Source of the DNA: Candidatus Rubrimentiphilum sp.
GTDB lineage: Bacteria; Vulcanimicrobiota; Vulcanimicrobiia; Vulcanimicrobiales; Vulcanimicrobiaceae
DNA: 64,000 nt
Reading direction: 5' to 3'
NCBI GenBank assembly: GCA_035710515.1
Contig: DASTDE010000001.1
Location: 1 to 64,000, forward strand
The notes below the pieces were generated by a model. The model searched no databases, was not told the DNA's origin, and worked only from the letters and a program-made list of their open reading frames with translations. Position 1 is the first letter of the stretch. Every line of letters begins with the position of its first letter. The position numbers and the translations under genes were made by a program. Positions 16,551 through 25,152 of this stretch are shown piece by piece.

Positions 16551-18110
16551 CTATGGACTATGCCGCCCTAGAGACTGGGCGTACGTAAAGACATTCTCCG
16601 GATCGTACTTGTGTTTGATTTCGTTTAAGCGCGCCACATGCGTGCCGTAGTATTGGTGTTGCCAGTCTGAAAGAAATGGATCCGCATATCCTTGGTATGC
16701 GCTGCCCGAAAGCCATGGCCGAACGGAATCGTACATCGCTTGGGTCCATGCGATATTGGCGCGCGCCACCGATGCCGGGGAGCCGGGCTGCCAGCGCGCT
16801 TGGTACTGCGTTACGATCCGGATGTCGCGGTGCGCGAATGCCATCGCGTCGAGCCCCGGTTGCGAGATCGCGCCGCCCGCCGATTCGAACGCGACCTTGC
16901 CGATCTGCGTCGCGGGATTGAAATTCGCAGGAGTGAGCACGCGATCGGCCTGACGACGTGCAATCGCTTCGATGAGCGCCGAAAATGCTTCCGCCGGCCA
17001 TTTCTTGCGAATGAGATCGGATTTTGCATAGAAGGCCGGTCGCGGAATCCGGCCGCTGCCGGAAACACCCGTATACGCGCATTCTTCCAGGCGAAGCGCC
17101 GCGCACACGGAGCCGCGTTGCGTTGAGATGTACGGCCCGGTTTCAACGGACGTTGCGCTCGGCTTTACGCCGGCTGCACTAAGAAACTCGTGTCCGAGCC
17201 CAAACGCCTCTTTCTCCGATCCTGCTAACGTAAACTCGACGATGATTTTCGCGCCTTCCGACGGCGCACGGTTCACGATTTCAGCCCAAACGTGCCCGCG
17301 TGGCGGCAACGTTTCGATCCAGTCCTGCATCGCGGTCAAAACGCGCAAGCCATGCAACAATGGAAAAGTGTACGCGATCTCCGTGAAGGACATGTCGACT
17401 GGATGAATCCGCGCCGTAAGCTCGACGACCGCGCCAAAATTGCCGCCACCGCCGCCGCGACATGCCCAGAGCAAATCGGAATGTTGCGTGTCGCTCGCAG
17501 TTAAGACGTCACCGGACGCATCGACCACCTTCAACTCCAGGATGTTGTCGCACGTCAACCCGTAAAGTCGCGAAAGGCGCCCGAATCCTCCGGCTTGGCT
17601 CAATCCGGTTACGCCGACCGTGGGACACGTGCCGGCAGGCAGCGACATGCGAGCAGGCCAGAGCCTTTCATACAAGGCCAGATTCGTAAAACCGGCGCCG
17701 AACGTTGCGCGCTGGTTCTTACTATCGATGCGAACCTCGCGCAGCGCGCTCACGTCGACAATCAATCCATGACTGGCGGAGAACCCGGCAAAACTATGGC
17801 CGCCGTTTCGCACCACGAATGGCAGCCCATGTTCTCGCGCGAACGCGATCGTGCGCCCCACATCGTGTGCGTCAGCGACGATAACGATCGCGGCGGGGAG
17901 CACGTTTGCAAACCTTGCGTTCCACGGTTCACTCTTCGAGCGGTATGCAGAATCCGCCGGCGTTATGACGTGGCCGCGAACGGCGGAGCGCAGTTGGGCA
18001 AGAGGCGCTGCCGAACGCGCGCTTAGCGGAAGACCTATTCCACCTAAGGCCGCGGCCGACGCCGCAGCCTCTATGAAGTGCCGGCGGTCGATCTTTTGCA
18101 TCATTTTCAT
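16551..18110 (-). CDS. Exported FAD-linked oxidase of the BBE/VAO family
   Basis: About 519 residues from ATG 18110 (ATGs at 18104 and 18101 are also possible). A Tat-like leader (KIDRRHFIEAAASAAALGG) precedes a PCMH-type FAD domain. Seen: RNGGHSFAG, whose His is the usual covalent FAD site, GLSQAGGFGRLSRLYGLTCDN, and a C-terminal berberine-bridge-enzyme segment ending HKYDPENVFTYAQSL. Members oxidise sugars, alcohols or alkaloid-like substrates with O2, releasing H2O2. The gene is divergent from the amine oxidase, sharing a 99-bp region that holds an inverted repeat. The 86 bp between it and the multicopper oxidase start show only a short AGTCC-TAT-GGACT palindrome near its stop. Confidence 0.88.
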   Translation of the reverse strand: MKMMQKIDRRHFIEAAASAAALGGIGLPLSARSAAPLAQLRSAVRGHVITPADSAYRSKSEPWNARFANVLPAAIVIVADAHDVGRTIAFAREHGLPFVVRNGGHSFAGFSASHGLIVDVSALREVRIDSKNQRATFGAGFTNLALYERLWPARMSLPAGTCPTVGVTGLSQAGGFGRLSRLYGLTCDNILELKVVDASGDVLTASDTQHSDLLWACRGGGGGNFGAVVELTARIHPVDMSFTEIAYTFPLLHGLRVLTAMQDWIETLPPRGHVWAEIVNRAPSEGAKIIVEFTLAGSEKEAFGLGHEFLSAAGVKPSATSVETGPYISTQRGSVCAALRLEECAYTGVSGSGRIPRPAFYAKSDLIRKKWPAEAFSALIEAIARRQADRVLTPANFNPATQIGKVAFESAGGAISQPGLDAMAFAHRDIRIVTQYQARWQPGSPASVARANIAWTQAMYDSVRPWLSGSAYQGYADPFLSDWQHQYYGTHVARLNEIKHKYDPENVFTYAQSLGRHSP

Positions 18111-18148
18111 GTTCGACGTGAAGTTCGGGTCCCTCGCGCACGAGCGCC

Positions 18149-18174
18149 AGGCGAGCAGGCTTTCGGTCGCCTGC
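18149..18174. promoter_or_regulatory. Nested inverted repeat in the divergent BBE oxidase/amine oxidase promoter
   Basis: GCAGGC (18155-18160) and GCCTGC (18169-18174) form an inverted repeat, overlapped by a second pair AGGCGA (18149-18154) and TCGCCT (18167-18172). The pairs are mutually exclusive or nested around the same TTTCGG. The position midway between two divergent starts fits an operator controlling both oxidases. No regulator gene is adjacent. Confidence 0.4.
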
Positions 18175-18209
18175 TGTGAACCCGACCAAAGAAGAGGGGC
18201 GTTTTTGCC

Positions 18210-19709
18210 ATGGCAGTTCAAAAGCTTGAGGCGGATTTTTGCGTCGTCGGGGCGGGATATGCGGGCTTAACGGCTGCGTACCGGCTGCAACAGCAAAAGC
18301 ATTCTGTGGTTTTACTCGAGGCTGCCCCGCGCTTTGGCGGCCGCGTCTGGTCCGAGCATCTCTCCGACGGAACGCACTTCGACATCGGCGGCGCGTGGGT
18401 AGGCAATGAAAAAGTGCAACCGGATATACGGCGCCTCATGAAAGAGCTGGATGTACTGCCCTACCGGCAGTTCACGGGAGGCGAGCACGGCAAAACCGTT
18501 TTCGTAGATGCAAAGGGTAAAGTTTCGTTCTACGAGCCGCTCAACAAAGACAACATACTCGGGCTTGCCGGCGTGCCGAACATCGGGGAGCTGGCGCAAG
18601 CCGAACTTGGCACTACGGTGTTTGCGCTCAACGATATGGCCGCGGCGGTTCACCTCGAAAGCCCCTGGGACGTCGTTGAACTTCCAGACACGCTGACGTT
18701 CAACCCAAAAACGTCGCGCGAAGCCGATACGATGTCGGTGGAAACATGGCTCAGCCTCAACATGTCGACGCCCGAAGCCCGCACGTTGCTAACAAACGCC
18801 TTTGTAGGAATCCTTGGTGTAAGCACGGCGTCGGCGTCGCTGCTTCATTTGCTTTGGATGCTCAGGACATTCGACGGCAGCTTTATGAATACGATCGGTT
18901 CGGGAGAGGGCGAAGCAGAAGAATTCCGAGTGAATAACGGCGCGCAAGAGATGGCCAAACGCATGGCGGCCAAGCTCGGTGATGCGTTGCATTTGAACTG
19001 TCCGGTGCGCCAGATCACCCAGGATGCGAACGGCGTGACCGTGAGTTCAGAGATGATTTCAGTCCGCGCCAAGCGCGCGATCGTGGCGACCGGGACGGCG
19101 ATGGCGAGTTTCATCCGTTTCGACCCGGTGCTGCCGATACCGCGCGCCCAGCTGCAGCAGCGTATGCCGCAGGGCGAATGTTGGAAGATCTGGCTCTGTT
19201 ACGATACGGCGTTTTGGCGAAGCAAAGGTTTCAACGGAGAGTCCGTTTCGATTGCCCCCGGCGACGTGGTCGTGAATGCTCGCGACGCGGGCGTGGAAAA
19301 AGATTCGCCGGGTCTTATGAACGCGTTTCTCGCCGGAGATGGCGCGCGCCAATTCGATAAAATGAGCCGCGCGGATCGAAAAAAGGAAGTCCTCAAAGAG
19401 CTCGTCCACCGGTTCGGCGAGGAGGCCGGTCGCCTTTCGACTCGGGTCACGTTTCCGGCAGTACTGCCGCAGAACCCGGAGCCCGATGCGTATTTCGAAT
19501 GGAATTGGGCGATGGACGAATTTACGCGCGGCGATTTCGCCGCCGTGCCCGGCCCCGGCGTTTACACGACGTTAGGCAACGGACCGGCGATCCGCGAGCC
19601 CTTTCAATTCGTGCACTGGGCCGGCGTAGACACGTCCACCTATCCCTACGCTTCGTTCAGCGGAGCCGTGCAATCGGGCGAGCGCGCCGCAAAGGAGGTC
19701 ACGAGCTAA
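18210..19709 (+). CDS. Flavin-containing amine oxidase
   Basis: 499 residues. Seen: N-terminal dinucleotide motif VVGAGYAGLTAAYRL with the acidic VVLLEA, then RFGGRVWSE, the FDIGGAWVG block of monoamine/polyamine oxidases, and a C-terminal FAD-binding segment HWAGVDTSTYPYASFSGAV, where a Tyr-rich region replaces the covalent Cys of MAO; FAD is therefore probably non-covalent. No signal peptide, so cytoplasmic. Typical reaction: oxidative deamination of amines to aldehydes with H2O2. Weak GAGG-type RBS. The M28B gene starts 19 bp downstream, suggesting an operon. Confidence 0.87.
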   Translation: MAVQKLEADFCVVGAGYAGLTAAYRLQQQKHSVVLLEAAPRFGGRVWSEHLSDGTHFDIGGAWVGNEKVQPDIRRLMKELDVLPYRQFTGGEHGKTVFVDAKGKVSFYEPLNKDNILGLAGVPNIGELAQAELGTTVFALNDMAAAVHLESPWDVVELPDTLTFNPKTSREADTMSVETWLSLNMSTPEARTLLTNAFVGILGVSTASASLLHLLWMLRTFDGSFMNTIGSGEGEAEEFRVNNGAQEMAKRMAAKLGDALHLNCPVRQITQDANGVTVSSEMISVRAKRAIVATGTAMASFIRFDPVLPIPRAQLQQRMPQGECWKIWLCYDTAFWRSKGFNGESVSIAPGDVVVNARDAGVEKDSPGLMNAFLAGDGARQFDKMSRADRKKEVLKELVHRFGEEAGRLSTRVTFPAVLPQNPEPDAYFEWNWAMDEFTRGDFAAVPGPGVYTTLGNGPAIREPFQFVHWAGVDTSTYPYASFSGAVQSGERAAKEVTS

Positions 19710-19727
19710 CCGGCCTAAGAGTTCACG

Positions 19728-21791
19728 ATGCGCAATTTTCGTATGGTGACTCTGATACTTCCGTTGGCATTGATAGCTCCGCTCGCGACGCCGGCTGCTT
19801 CGCCCGGAATCGTCGGCTGGGCGCAAGGTCCGGCGGTTTCGCAGGAGCTCCAATACGAGCGCACGATGATGCGTGTGCCCAGCGCCGCCAACGCGCGCGC
19901 GATCGAGTTGCACATTTCGTCGCTGCCCCATCGTGCCGGAACGGCGGCGGACCTGGCGACAGCGCAATTCGTGCAGCAGAGGCTCGCTCGGGACGGATTT
20001 ACGACGCGGGTCGTCCGGTACAGCGTGTGGTTCACGAGCCCCACCGAACAATCGCTGGCGCTGGTTTCACCGCGCGCGCATGCGTTTGATCTGCTCGAAG
20101 GCACAGCGCCGCACACGAAGTGGGAGCGCATGGCCGGCCCGCCATTTATGGAAAATTCCGGCGACGGCGATGTAACCGGACCGGTCTATTACGTCAACAC
20201 CGCCTCCAAAGACGACTTGGAACTGCTCGACGCGATGCACGTGAATCTGCGCGGCGCCGTCGTTATCATTCGGATGTCGGCGCCGCCGGCCGCGGGCCCC
20301 CCGCGCCCATTCGATCCAAAGTTCAATCAATATGACCAGCTGGCGGCGCGCGGCGTCAAAGCGATACTCGAATTCATGGACCCCGGCACGACCGGATACG
20401 GCGGCGGCCAGACCTGGCCGAACGGCAATTACAAAAATACGAACATGGCCGAACGGATAAGCGGACCGTCGCCTCTCAAAGGCCTGTCCACCGGCGCGCC
20501 GCCCGGTGATCCAACACTCCCGGGGCAAGCGCCGCTGCCCGGCATTCCGCACATTCCTTATGCGCAATTGCCGCACTCGACGATGCCCGAGATGAGCATC
20601 ACGCAGAGCACTGCACGCGCGCTGCTTTCCGGCATGAACGGCGCAGTTGTTCCGCAAGACTGGCACCCCATGTATGAATTCGTGCAGCACGTCGGCGGTA
20701 ATCAGCGCGTGCACGTGCACGTGAAGATGACGCGCCATCTCACAACGATTTACAACGTGTTCGGCGATCTGAAGGGCAGCTCGATGCCTAATTCGATCGT
20801 TATGATTGGCAGCCACCGCGACGCCATGGCGTTCGGAGTAATCGATCCCGGCAGCGGCACGACGGTGATGATGCAAGATGCCGACGCGCTGCATGCGCTC
20901 GTGCTGCAAGGCTATCGTCCCCAGCGCACCATCGAGATCGCGTCGTGGGACGGACACGAGCTCGGCCTGTGGGGATCGGCGTCCTACATCTACCAGACCG
21001 GTCCCGTGCTTCGCGCGAACCTGTTTCAATATATCAACACCGACCAGCTCACTACGGGAAAACCGTTCGTCATCAGCTCGACGGTCGGTCTGTTTGCGTT
21101 CCTCCAGCAGATTGCGGACGGCATCCCGGGACCCGACGGCCGGATGCTCAGCGCGCACAGCGCGACCGAACGCCGTCCGCTCCTCAATCCGATGACCGGC
21201 GGATCCGATCATCAGAACTTCGCCTATATCTTGGGCATCCCGAGCTCGTCCAACGGCTTCTATGGATCGTTCGGCGCGCACCATACTGCCGAAGACAACC
21301 TCGACGGTATACGCACCTACGATCCGGGACTGAAGGAAGCCGTCGCGTGCGCGCAGCTCACCGGCATTCAAGCGATGCGCGCGGCCGGGGCAACGGTCGA
21401 TCCGCTACGGATTTCGGAGATGCCGGCGCAGTTCACGAAAGACATGGCGTCGTTGCCGGGTATCGCGACGAATAAAATCAACGTGCAAATGCTCGCGCAA
21501 GCGCTTGCGAATTTTTCAGCTGCGGCGAAGTCGACCGACGATGCGATGGCGCGGGCCGAAGCCGCCGGCGACGTTGCAACGATGCAGCAGCTCGGCGCAA
21601 AGGAGCAATCGGTTCGCGACGCGTTCTACATCCCGTCGGGGCTGTCGTTCAACAGGTACTATCACACGATTGACCGCGTGCTCGCCCCCTATCCGGAGGT
21701 GACGTACGCAGGCGATGATCCGAAAGCCCAACAGGCCGCGGTCGATCGCTTTACCGCGGCCGTCGAGGCTGCAACGAACGCGCTGAAGTAA
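19728..21791 (+). CDS. Exported M28B (glutamate carboxypeptidase II-like) protein with altered catalytic base
   Basis: 687 residues with a signal peptide (hydrophobic 7-23), a PA domain and a Zn-peptidase domain. Metal ligands align with human GCPII: HRDAM (H363), IDPGSG (D373), E411, INTDQ (D439) and HHTAED (H519). At the catalytic dyad GCPII has DAEEFG; here it is DGHELG, so the general-base Glu is His410 while the zinc-ligand Glu411 is kept. The C-terminal dimerisation helix region (about 560-687) is complete. Either an inactive, receptor-like relative or an enzyme with unusual chemistry. Downstream of the amine oxidase by 19 bp. Confidence 0.85.
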   Translation: MRNFRMVTLILPLALIAPLATPAASPGIVGWAQGPAVSQELQYERTMMRVPSAANARAIELHISSLPHRAGTAADLATAQFVQQRLARDGFTTRVVRYSVWFTSPTEQSLALVSPRAHAFDLLEGTAPHTKWERMAGPPFMENSGDGDVTGPVYYVNTASKDDLELLDAMHVNLRGAVVIIRMSAPPAAGPPRPFDPKFNQYDQLAARGVKAILEFMDPGTTGYGGGQTWPNGNYKNTNMAERISGPSPLKGLSTGAPPGDPTLPGQAPLPGIPHIPYAQLPHSTMPEMSITQSTARALLSGMNGAVVPQDWHPMYEFVQHVGGNQRVHVHVKMTRHLTTIYNVFGDLKGSSMPNSIVMIGSHRDAMAFGVIDPGSGTTVMMQDADALHALVLQGYRPQRTIEIASWDGHELGLWGSASYIYQTGPVLRANLFQYINTDQLTTGKPFVISSTVGLFAFLQQIADGIPGPDGRMLSAHSATERRPLLNPMTGGSDHQNFAYILGIPSSSNGFYGSFGAHHTAEDNLDGIRTYDPGLKEAVACAQLTGIQAMRAAGATVDPLRISEMPAQFTKDMASLPGIATNKINVQMLAQALANFSAAAKSTDDAMARAEAAGDVATMQQLGAKEQSVRDAFYIPSGLSFNRYYHTIDRVLAPYPEVTYAGDDPKAQQAAVDRFTAAVEAATNALK

Positions 21792-21805
21792 GCCGCGCGG
21801 CCAGG

Positions 21806-22015
21806 TCAGACGTCGGGGGCCGCCTCCCATTTGGGCTTATTCTCTTTGCCCCATCGCTGCGGATCTTCGTTGTGCATCTGTTCCATTTTCTTGGCCACGT
21901 CCGGATGCTTTTCCATAACGTGTTTGGTCATCGTTTGTACCATTTCGTCCCACGATCCAGCCGTCAATTTTTGGTCACACACACCGCCGAGATCCTTGCA
22001 TTGCATTGTCTTCAT
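21806..22015 (-). CDS. Small DUF1059-like protein
   Basis: 69 residues. Seen: MQCKDLGGVCDQKLTAGSWDE at the N-terminus and repeated His-containing helix (TKHVMEKHPDV), which fits the DUF1059 pattern (C-x2-L-G-x2-C-D, then E...H...H). Cytoplasmic, function unknown. Its stop lies 15 bp from the M28B stop in a convergent arrangement. Confidence 0.65.
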   Translation of the reverse strand: MKTMQCKDLGGVCDQKLTAGSWDEMVQTMTKHVMEKHPDVAKKMEQMHNEDPQRWGKENKPKWEAAPDV

Positions 22016-22044
22016 GCCCCATTAGTACCCCGATCCGCGGGCCG

Positions 22045-22989
22045 TTATGACGTAAGCAATGCGCCTAAATCGAGGTTCGCGGAAAAGTAGCGCGTGCGCC
22101 AGCCCGGATCAAGTTGATCGAGTATGAGCGCTTCGCCCGCGCCAAACGCATAGAAATTCACGCGCTCGTCCTCCGAGAGCGCCTTCGTCTCCAGCCGTTT
22201 GAGTGTCCGATCGTAGGTCGCCGACGAATCCTGCGCCAGCGCCGTAGCTTCCGTGTCCGTCAAAAATGAAGGGTCGCGTTGATGCTCGCCGGCAGCCAGG
22301 CGTCCCACCATGATCTCGGTATAGCGAGCCACGCCTTCTTGCCAGCATTGAAATGCGAAATACTTATAATCGGCGGGCGCCAGCTTCGACGCGAAGGCCT
22401 TGCGCGCAGTTATGTACGCGGCCGCAGCCGGGCGAAAACCCGGTGTGCCTATAGCCCTCACGGCTGCCGCGAGCTGATGGGCGAGCTGAACGTAACCGGC
22501 GTCCGTTTGTGTGTCTTTATAGGGGAAGGGATAGTTCAGCATCCACATGGCGTTCGTGTCGCCAGGCGGAGCAAGATCGAGGGCCTTTATCGCGGTGAGA
22601 TAATCCGGCCACGTGTACTGCCATTGATGAAAATGCTCGTGCAGGAGCGTCACGCTCCAGCGTATGGGCGTATTGGCCTGCGTAAACTGAGGCTCGCCGA
22701 TGACGATCGTCGGCACGCCGTTGGAGAGTGGAAACGTCGCCTCCAAGTTCGTTGGAAACGCCGGTGGCGCAATAGGCTTGGAAAAATTTATTGCCGCGGG
22801 ACCGTTGGCGGTCAACAGGTCGATCGCAAATTCGGTTTGGGCCCAGTTCGGCCACAGCTGGTCGCCGATACGCTGCACGATTGCCGTACTGAGTGCGATG
22901 TTACGCGTGTCGTCGGGGCTAGGCGAGGCCGGGGCGGTCGACACGGCCGCAATGAGCGGCAAAGCCAGAAACATCATGACTGCTCCCAT
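22045..22989 (-). CDS. Exported gluzincin-like metalloprotease homologue (HEHFH)
   Basis: 314 residues; signal peptide (MMFLALPLIAAVSTAPA). Seen: LLHEHFHQWQY, an HExxH zinc motif with H117, E118 and H121, and QEGVARYTE about 100 residues later, where E218 is well placed as the third zinc ligand and the EGxAxY pattern is typical of gluzincins. I do not recognise a named family. A strong palindrome sits 24 bp upstream of the ATG and is shared with the 31.3-kb hydrolase gene. Likely a periplasmic or secreted peptidase. Confidence 0.7.
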   Translation of the reverse strand: MGAVMMFLALPLIAAVSTAPASPSPDDTRNIALSTAIVQRIGDQLWPNWAQTEFAIDLLTANGPAAINFSKPIAPPAFPTNLEATFPLSNGVPTIVIGEPQFTQANTPIRWSVTLLHEHFHQWQYTWPDYLTAIKALDLAPPGDTNAMWMLNYPFPYKDTQTDAGYVQLAHQLAAAVRAIGTPGFRPAAAAYITARKAFASKLAPADYKYFAFQCWQEGVARYTEIMVGRLAAGEHQRDPSFLTDTEATALAQDSSATYDRTLKRLETKALSEDERVNFYAFGAGEALILDQLDPGWRTRYFSANLDLGALLTS

Positions 22990-23012
22990 GGAAGTGGTGC
23001 GTCGCGCCGCCT

Positions 23013-23032
23013 AGACCTAATTTCTTAGGTCT
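23013..23032 (-). promoter_or_regulatory. Palindromic operator AGACCTAA-N4-TTAGGTCT
   Basis: Perfect 8-bp arms (23013-23020 and 23025-23032) around a 4-base spacer. Read on the reverse strand the core is ACCTAAGAAATTAGGT. It matches 15 of 16 bases of the core at 31307-31322. Upstream on the reverse strand a TTGACT lies about 16-17 bases before TGTAAC, a plausible promoter placing the palindrome just past the -10, in a repressor-like position. Confidence 0.65.
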
Positions 23033-23088
23033 ACTTTCTGTTAGGTTACAATAATCTGAACTGGTAAGTCAAACGCGTTGCTGCCGCG

Positions 23089-23694
23089 CTAGTAACTGCC
23101 GCGCGTCCAGCGCGTGGAATTATTCCAGTCGATTCGCTGAAAATCGCTCGAGAGATGGCCCTCGACCTGGCGCCCCGACCAATTCGTAGTAATGCGGCGC
23201 TGATTTACAAACGATCCCGTTGCGGTTTGACCCGTTTCGTTCGTTAGCGTAAGCGCACTGCCGCGTTGGCGGATGTGACAGCGCTTGGATGGATCTCCGC
23301 CCATGAACCACGTTCCGCTAATATCCGGTAGCGCGTGCGCACCTTCCGCTGAACGCGTCCAGTAGGTGGAGTTGCTCCACAAGATCGTGCTGAGATTACC
23401 CGAGATCCGGCCGTCGATTTGAAGCTTTGGTCCCATCGGGGTGTACGCCGACTCCGGCCACTTGGTGGTGATGTGACTGGGATCGACGAACGACCCGGTC
23501 GCGTTTTCACCGCGTTCATTCCGAAGCGTAATCGAGTTGCCGCTCTGGCTGATGTGACAGCGCTTCGAGTGGTTGCCGCCCATGTACCACGTTCCACTGA
23601 TGTTGGGAAGCGTCCCCGCATGTGCTGCCGGAAAGGGCCCCAGCAAGAAAGCCATGCTTGCAAAAATGGTAATGACCGTCGCGATGCGTTTCAT
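23089..23694 (-). CDS. Secreted protein with two tandem copies of one domain
   Basis: 201 residues: signal peptide (cleavage near AHA-G) followed by two homologous ~75-95-residue units. Unit 1 opens LPNISGTWYMGGNHSKRCHI and unit 2 opens LPDISGTWFMGGDPSKRCHI. Each then has an ITLRNE/LTLTNE segment, GxxATGSFV, an I-T-T-x-W element and ends W-x-N-S-T-x-W-T-R. The D/NISGTW opening resembles small lipocalin-like or avidin-like beta-barrel domains, but no ligand can be assigned. A single Cys per unit could bridge them. Between this gene and the palindrome lies about 55 bp with a second half-site-like TTAGGT. Confidence 0.7.
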   Translation of the reverse strand: MKRIATVITIFASMAFLLGPFPAAHAGTLPNISGTWYMGGNHSKRCHISQSGNSITLRNERGENATGSFVDPSHITTKWPESAYTPMGPKLQIDGRISGNLSTILWSNSTYWTRSAEGAHALPDISGTWFMGGDPSKRCHIRQRGSALTLTNETGQTATGSFVNQRRITTNWSGRQVEGHLSSDFQRIDWNNSTRWTRGSY

Positions 23695-23711
23695 AAACGG
23701 CTCCGTTTCAA

Positions 23712-25100
23712 TCAGCCTTGCAGTAAGAGTTGCCTAAACGACATCATCGGTGTCGTGGCCGCGTCGTTATTGGGATCGCCGAACGGTATGAACGTTATGG
23801 TAACGTTCGTGGAAGGCGCCAGCCCCGCGCTGAGCTGTTGCGCGATGACTCGGCCGATTGGATAGGTGATCTGCACGTTTCCGCCGACAGCGTTCATCGA
23901 CTCGATTGAGAACGCGAACGTGCCCAGCTGGCCGAGATTGAAATCGATCTCCTCATTCTCCGGAACTGCGCCGCTGGGAAGATTCGCATACAGGTTGTAG
24001 CTGTAACCGCTGAAATTACCTTGGCCCGTGAGCTGCGCGCCGTCGAGAATGAGGACTGCGGCTGCATCGATCTGCGACGCCGTGACCGGTATGGTCACTT
24101 GAAGCGGCCGCAAGTCAAGCGAAAACGCGCCGGCGACCTGCGATTGCGCATGCGTGAGTTGTTGAACGTGACCGCTCAGGCTTCGCGCGATAGCAACTTC
24201 CGGAACGATCGAGCCCGGCGGCGCCACCGGCAGCGTCAGATCGCTGTACGTGTAGTTCAATTGCGTTGTGTCGAGCACGCCCGGTACGCTGAGCGTCCAT
24301 GCGCCAGACGTATTAAAAGTGAACGACTTGTTATACCAGGGGTCGCCCGAGCTCGGCAGCCGGCGGCCGCCGCCCGCATTGATCCACGCGGCCCACAGCC
24401 GATCAACGTTACAGTGATGCACCCAAAAAATCGGATCCGCTGCGGCGGTGGGCACTTCGCCCATGTCTCCGCCGACCATGTCGTGCACGTGCCCGTGCGG
24501 ATTGCCCTCTATCACCTGCTCGAACGTATCGGCGTTGGCCGGATCGCGATTGAATGTCGTGAGCGCCGGGTCGAAAGCTTCAAAGGTTAAGCCGGTTACG
24601 ACGCTGCCTTCGCGATTAGGCCAATACAGCGGATTCGCCGTGCCGTCCGCGAGCAGCGGATGCGCGAAGATGTCGGGCAGCTGCGGATGTTTGTAATAGT
24701 CCCAATACGGCAGCGCAAAGTTCGGATTGCCTGAGGCCGTGCGCAGCGCAGCTTCGAAGAAGAACAAGAACGCCCGGTGCCACGCATAAAAATACGGCTT
24801 GCGATGCGGGCATTGGTTCCAGACCGCGGCCATCGAGGCGGGCGGCGTTCCCGTTGCCATCCAGTGGCTGTTGTGCCAGAACTGCCAGCTGCGCGTATCG
24901 GTGATATCGGCAAAGTTCATCATCGCTTTGACGCCGTCGCGAAACGCTTTGACGAGCGCCGCATTTGCGGAGAACTCGGTGACCTCTTGACGCACTAATG
25001 TGCTTGAGGCCGCTCCCGACGGCACGTTCGGAGCTGACGAGCTCGAACACGCCGCCAGCGCAGCCGCCGAACCCGAAAGCACAAAGAGGCGCCGGTTCAT
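23712..25100 (-). CDS. Tyrosinase-type dicopper oxidase lipoprotein
   Basis: 462 residues. The N-terminus MNRRLFVLSGSAAALAAC is a lipoprotein signal with lipobox LAAC (Cys18). CuA site: WHNSHW (H76 or H79), H99 and WHR H108. CuB site: NPHGHVHD (H202, H206) and DPIFWVHH with H228/H229, followed by NVDRLW. This is the common central domain of tyrosinase; the ~200-residue C-terminal beta domain resembles that of plant-type polyphenol oxidases. Expected activity: o-hydroxylation and/or oxidation of phenols to quinones. It is the fourth oxidase within 10 kb. Only 17 bp separate it from the duplicated-domain protein. Confidence 0.92.
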   Translation of the reverse strand: MNRRLFVLSGSAAALAACSSSSAPNVPSGAASSTLVRQEVTEFSANAALVKAFRDGVKAMMNFADITDTRSWQFWHNSHWMATGTPPASMAAVWNQCPHRKPYFYAWHRAFLFFFEAALRTASGNPNFALPYWDYYKHPQLPDIFAHPLLADGTANPLYWPNREGSVVTGLTFEAFDPALTTFNRDPANADTFEQVIEGNPHGHVHDMVGGDMGEVPTAAADPIFWVHHCNVDRLWAAWINAGGGRRLPSSGDPWYNKSFTFNTSGAWTLSVPGVLDTTQLNYTYSDLTLPVAPPGSIVPEVAIARSLSGHVQQLTHAQSQVAGAFSLDLRPLQVTIPVTASQIDAAAVLILDGAQLTGQGNFSGYSYNLYANLPSGAVPENEEIDFNLGQLGTFAFSIESMNAVGGNVQITYPIGRVIAQQLSAGLAPSTNVTITFIPFGDPNNDAATTPMMSFRQLLLQG

Positions 25101-25152
25101 AGCCGTCTTTTAGGCGGGGACAATACGCCGTCCTCGGCAAAAGGCAAATCGC

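Noticed and set aside
16545-16558. AGTCC-TAT-GGACT palindrome near the BBE oxidase stop as terminator
   Set aside because: The stem is only 5 bp with no T run and overlaps the end of the coding region; too weak to call.
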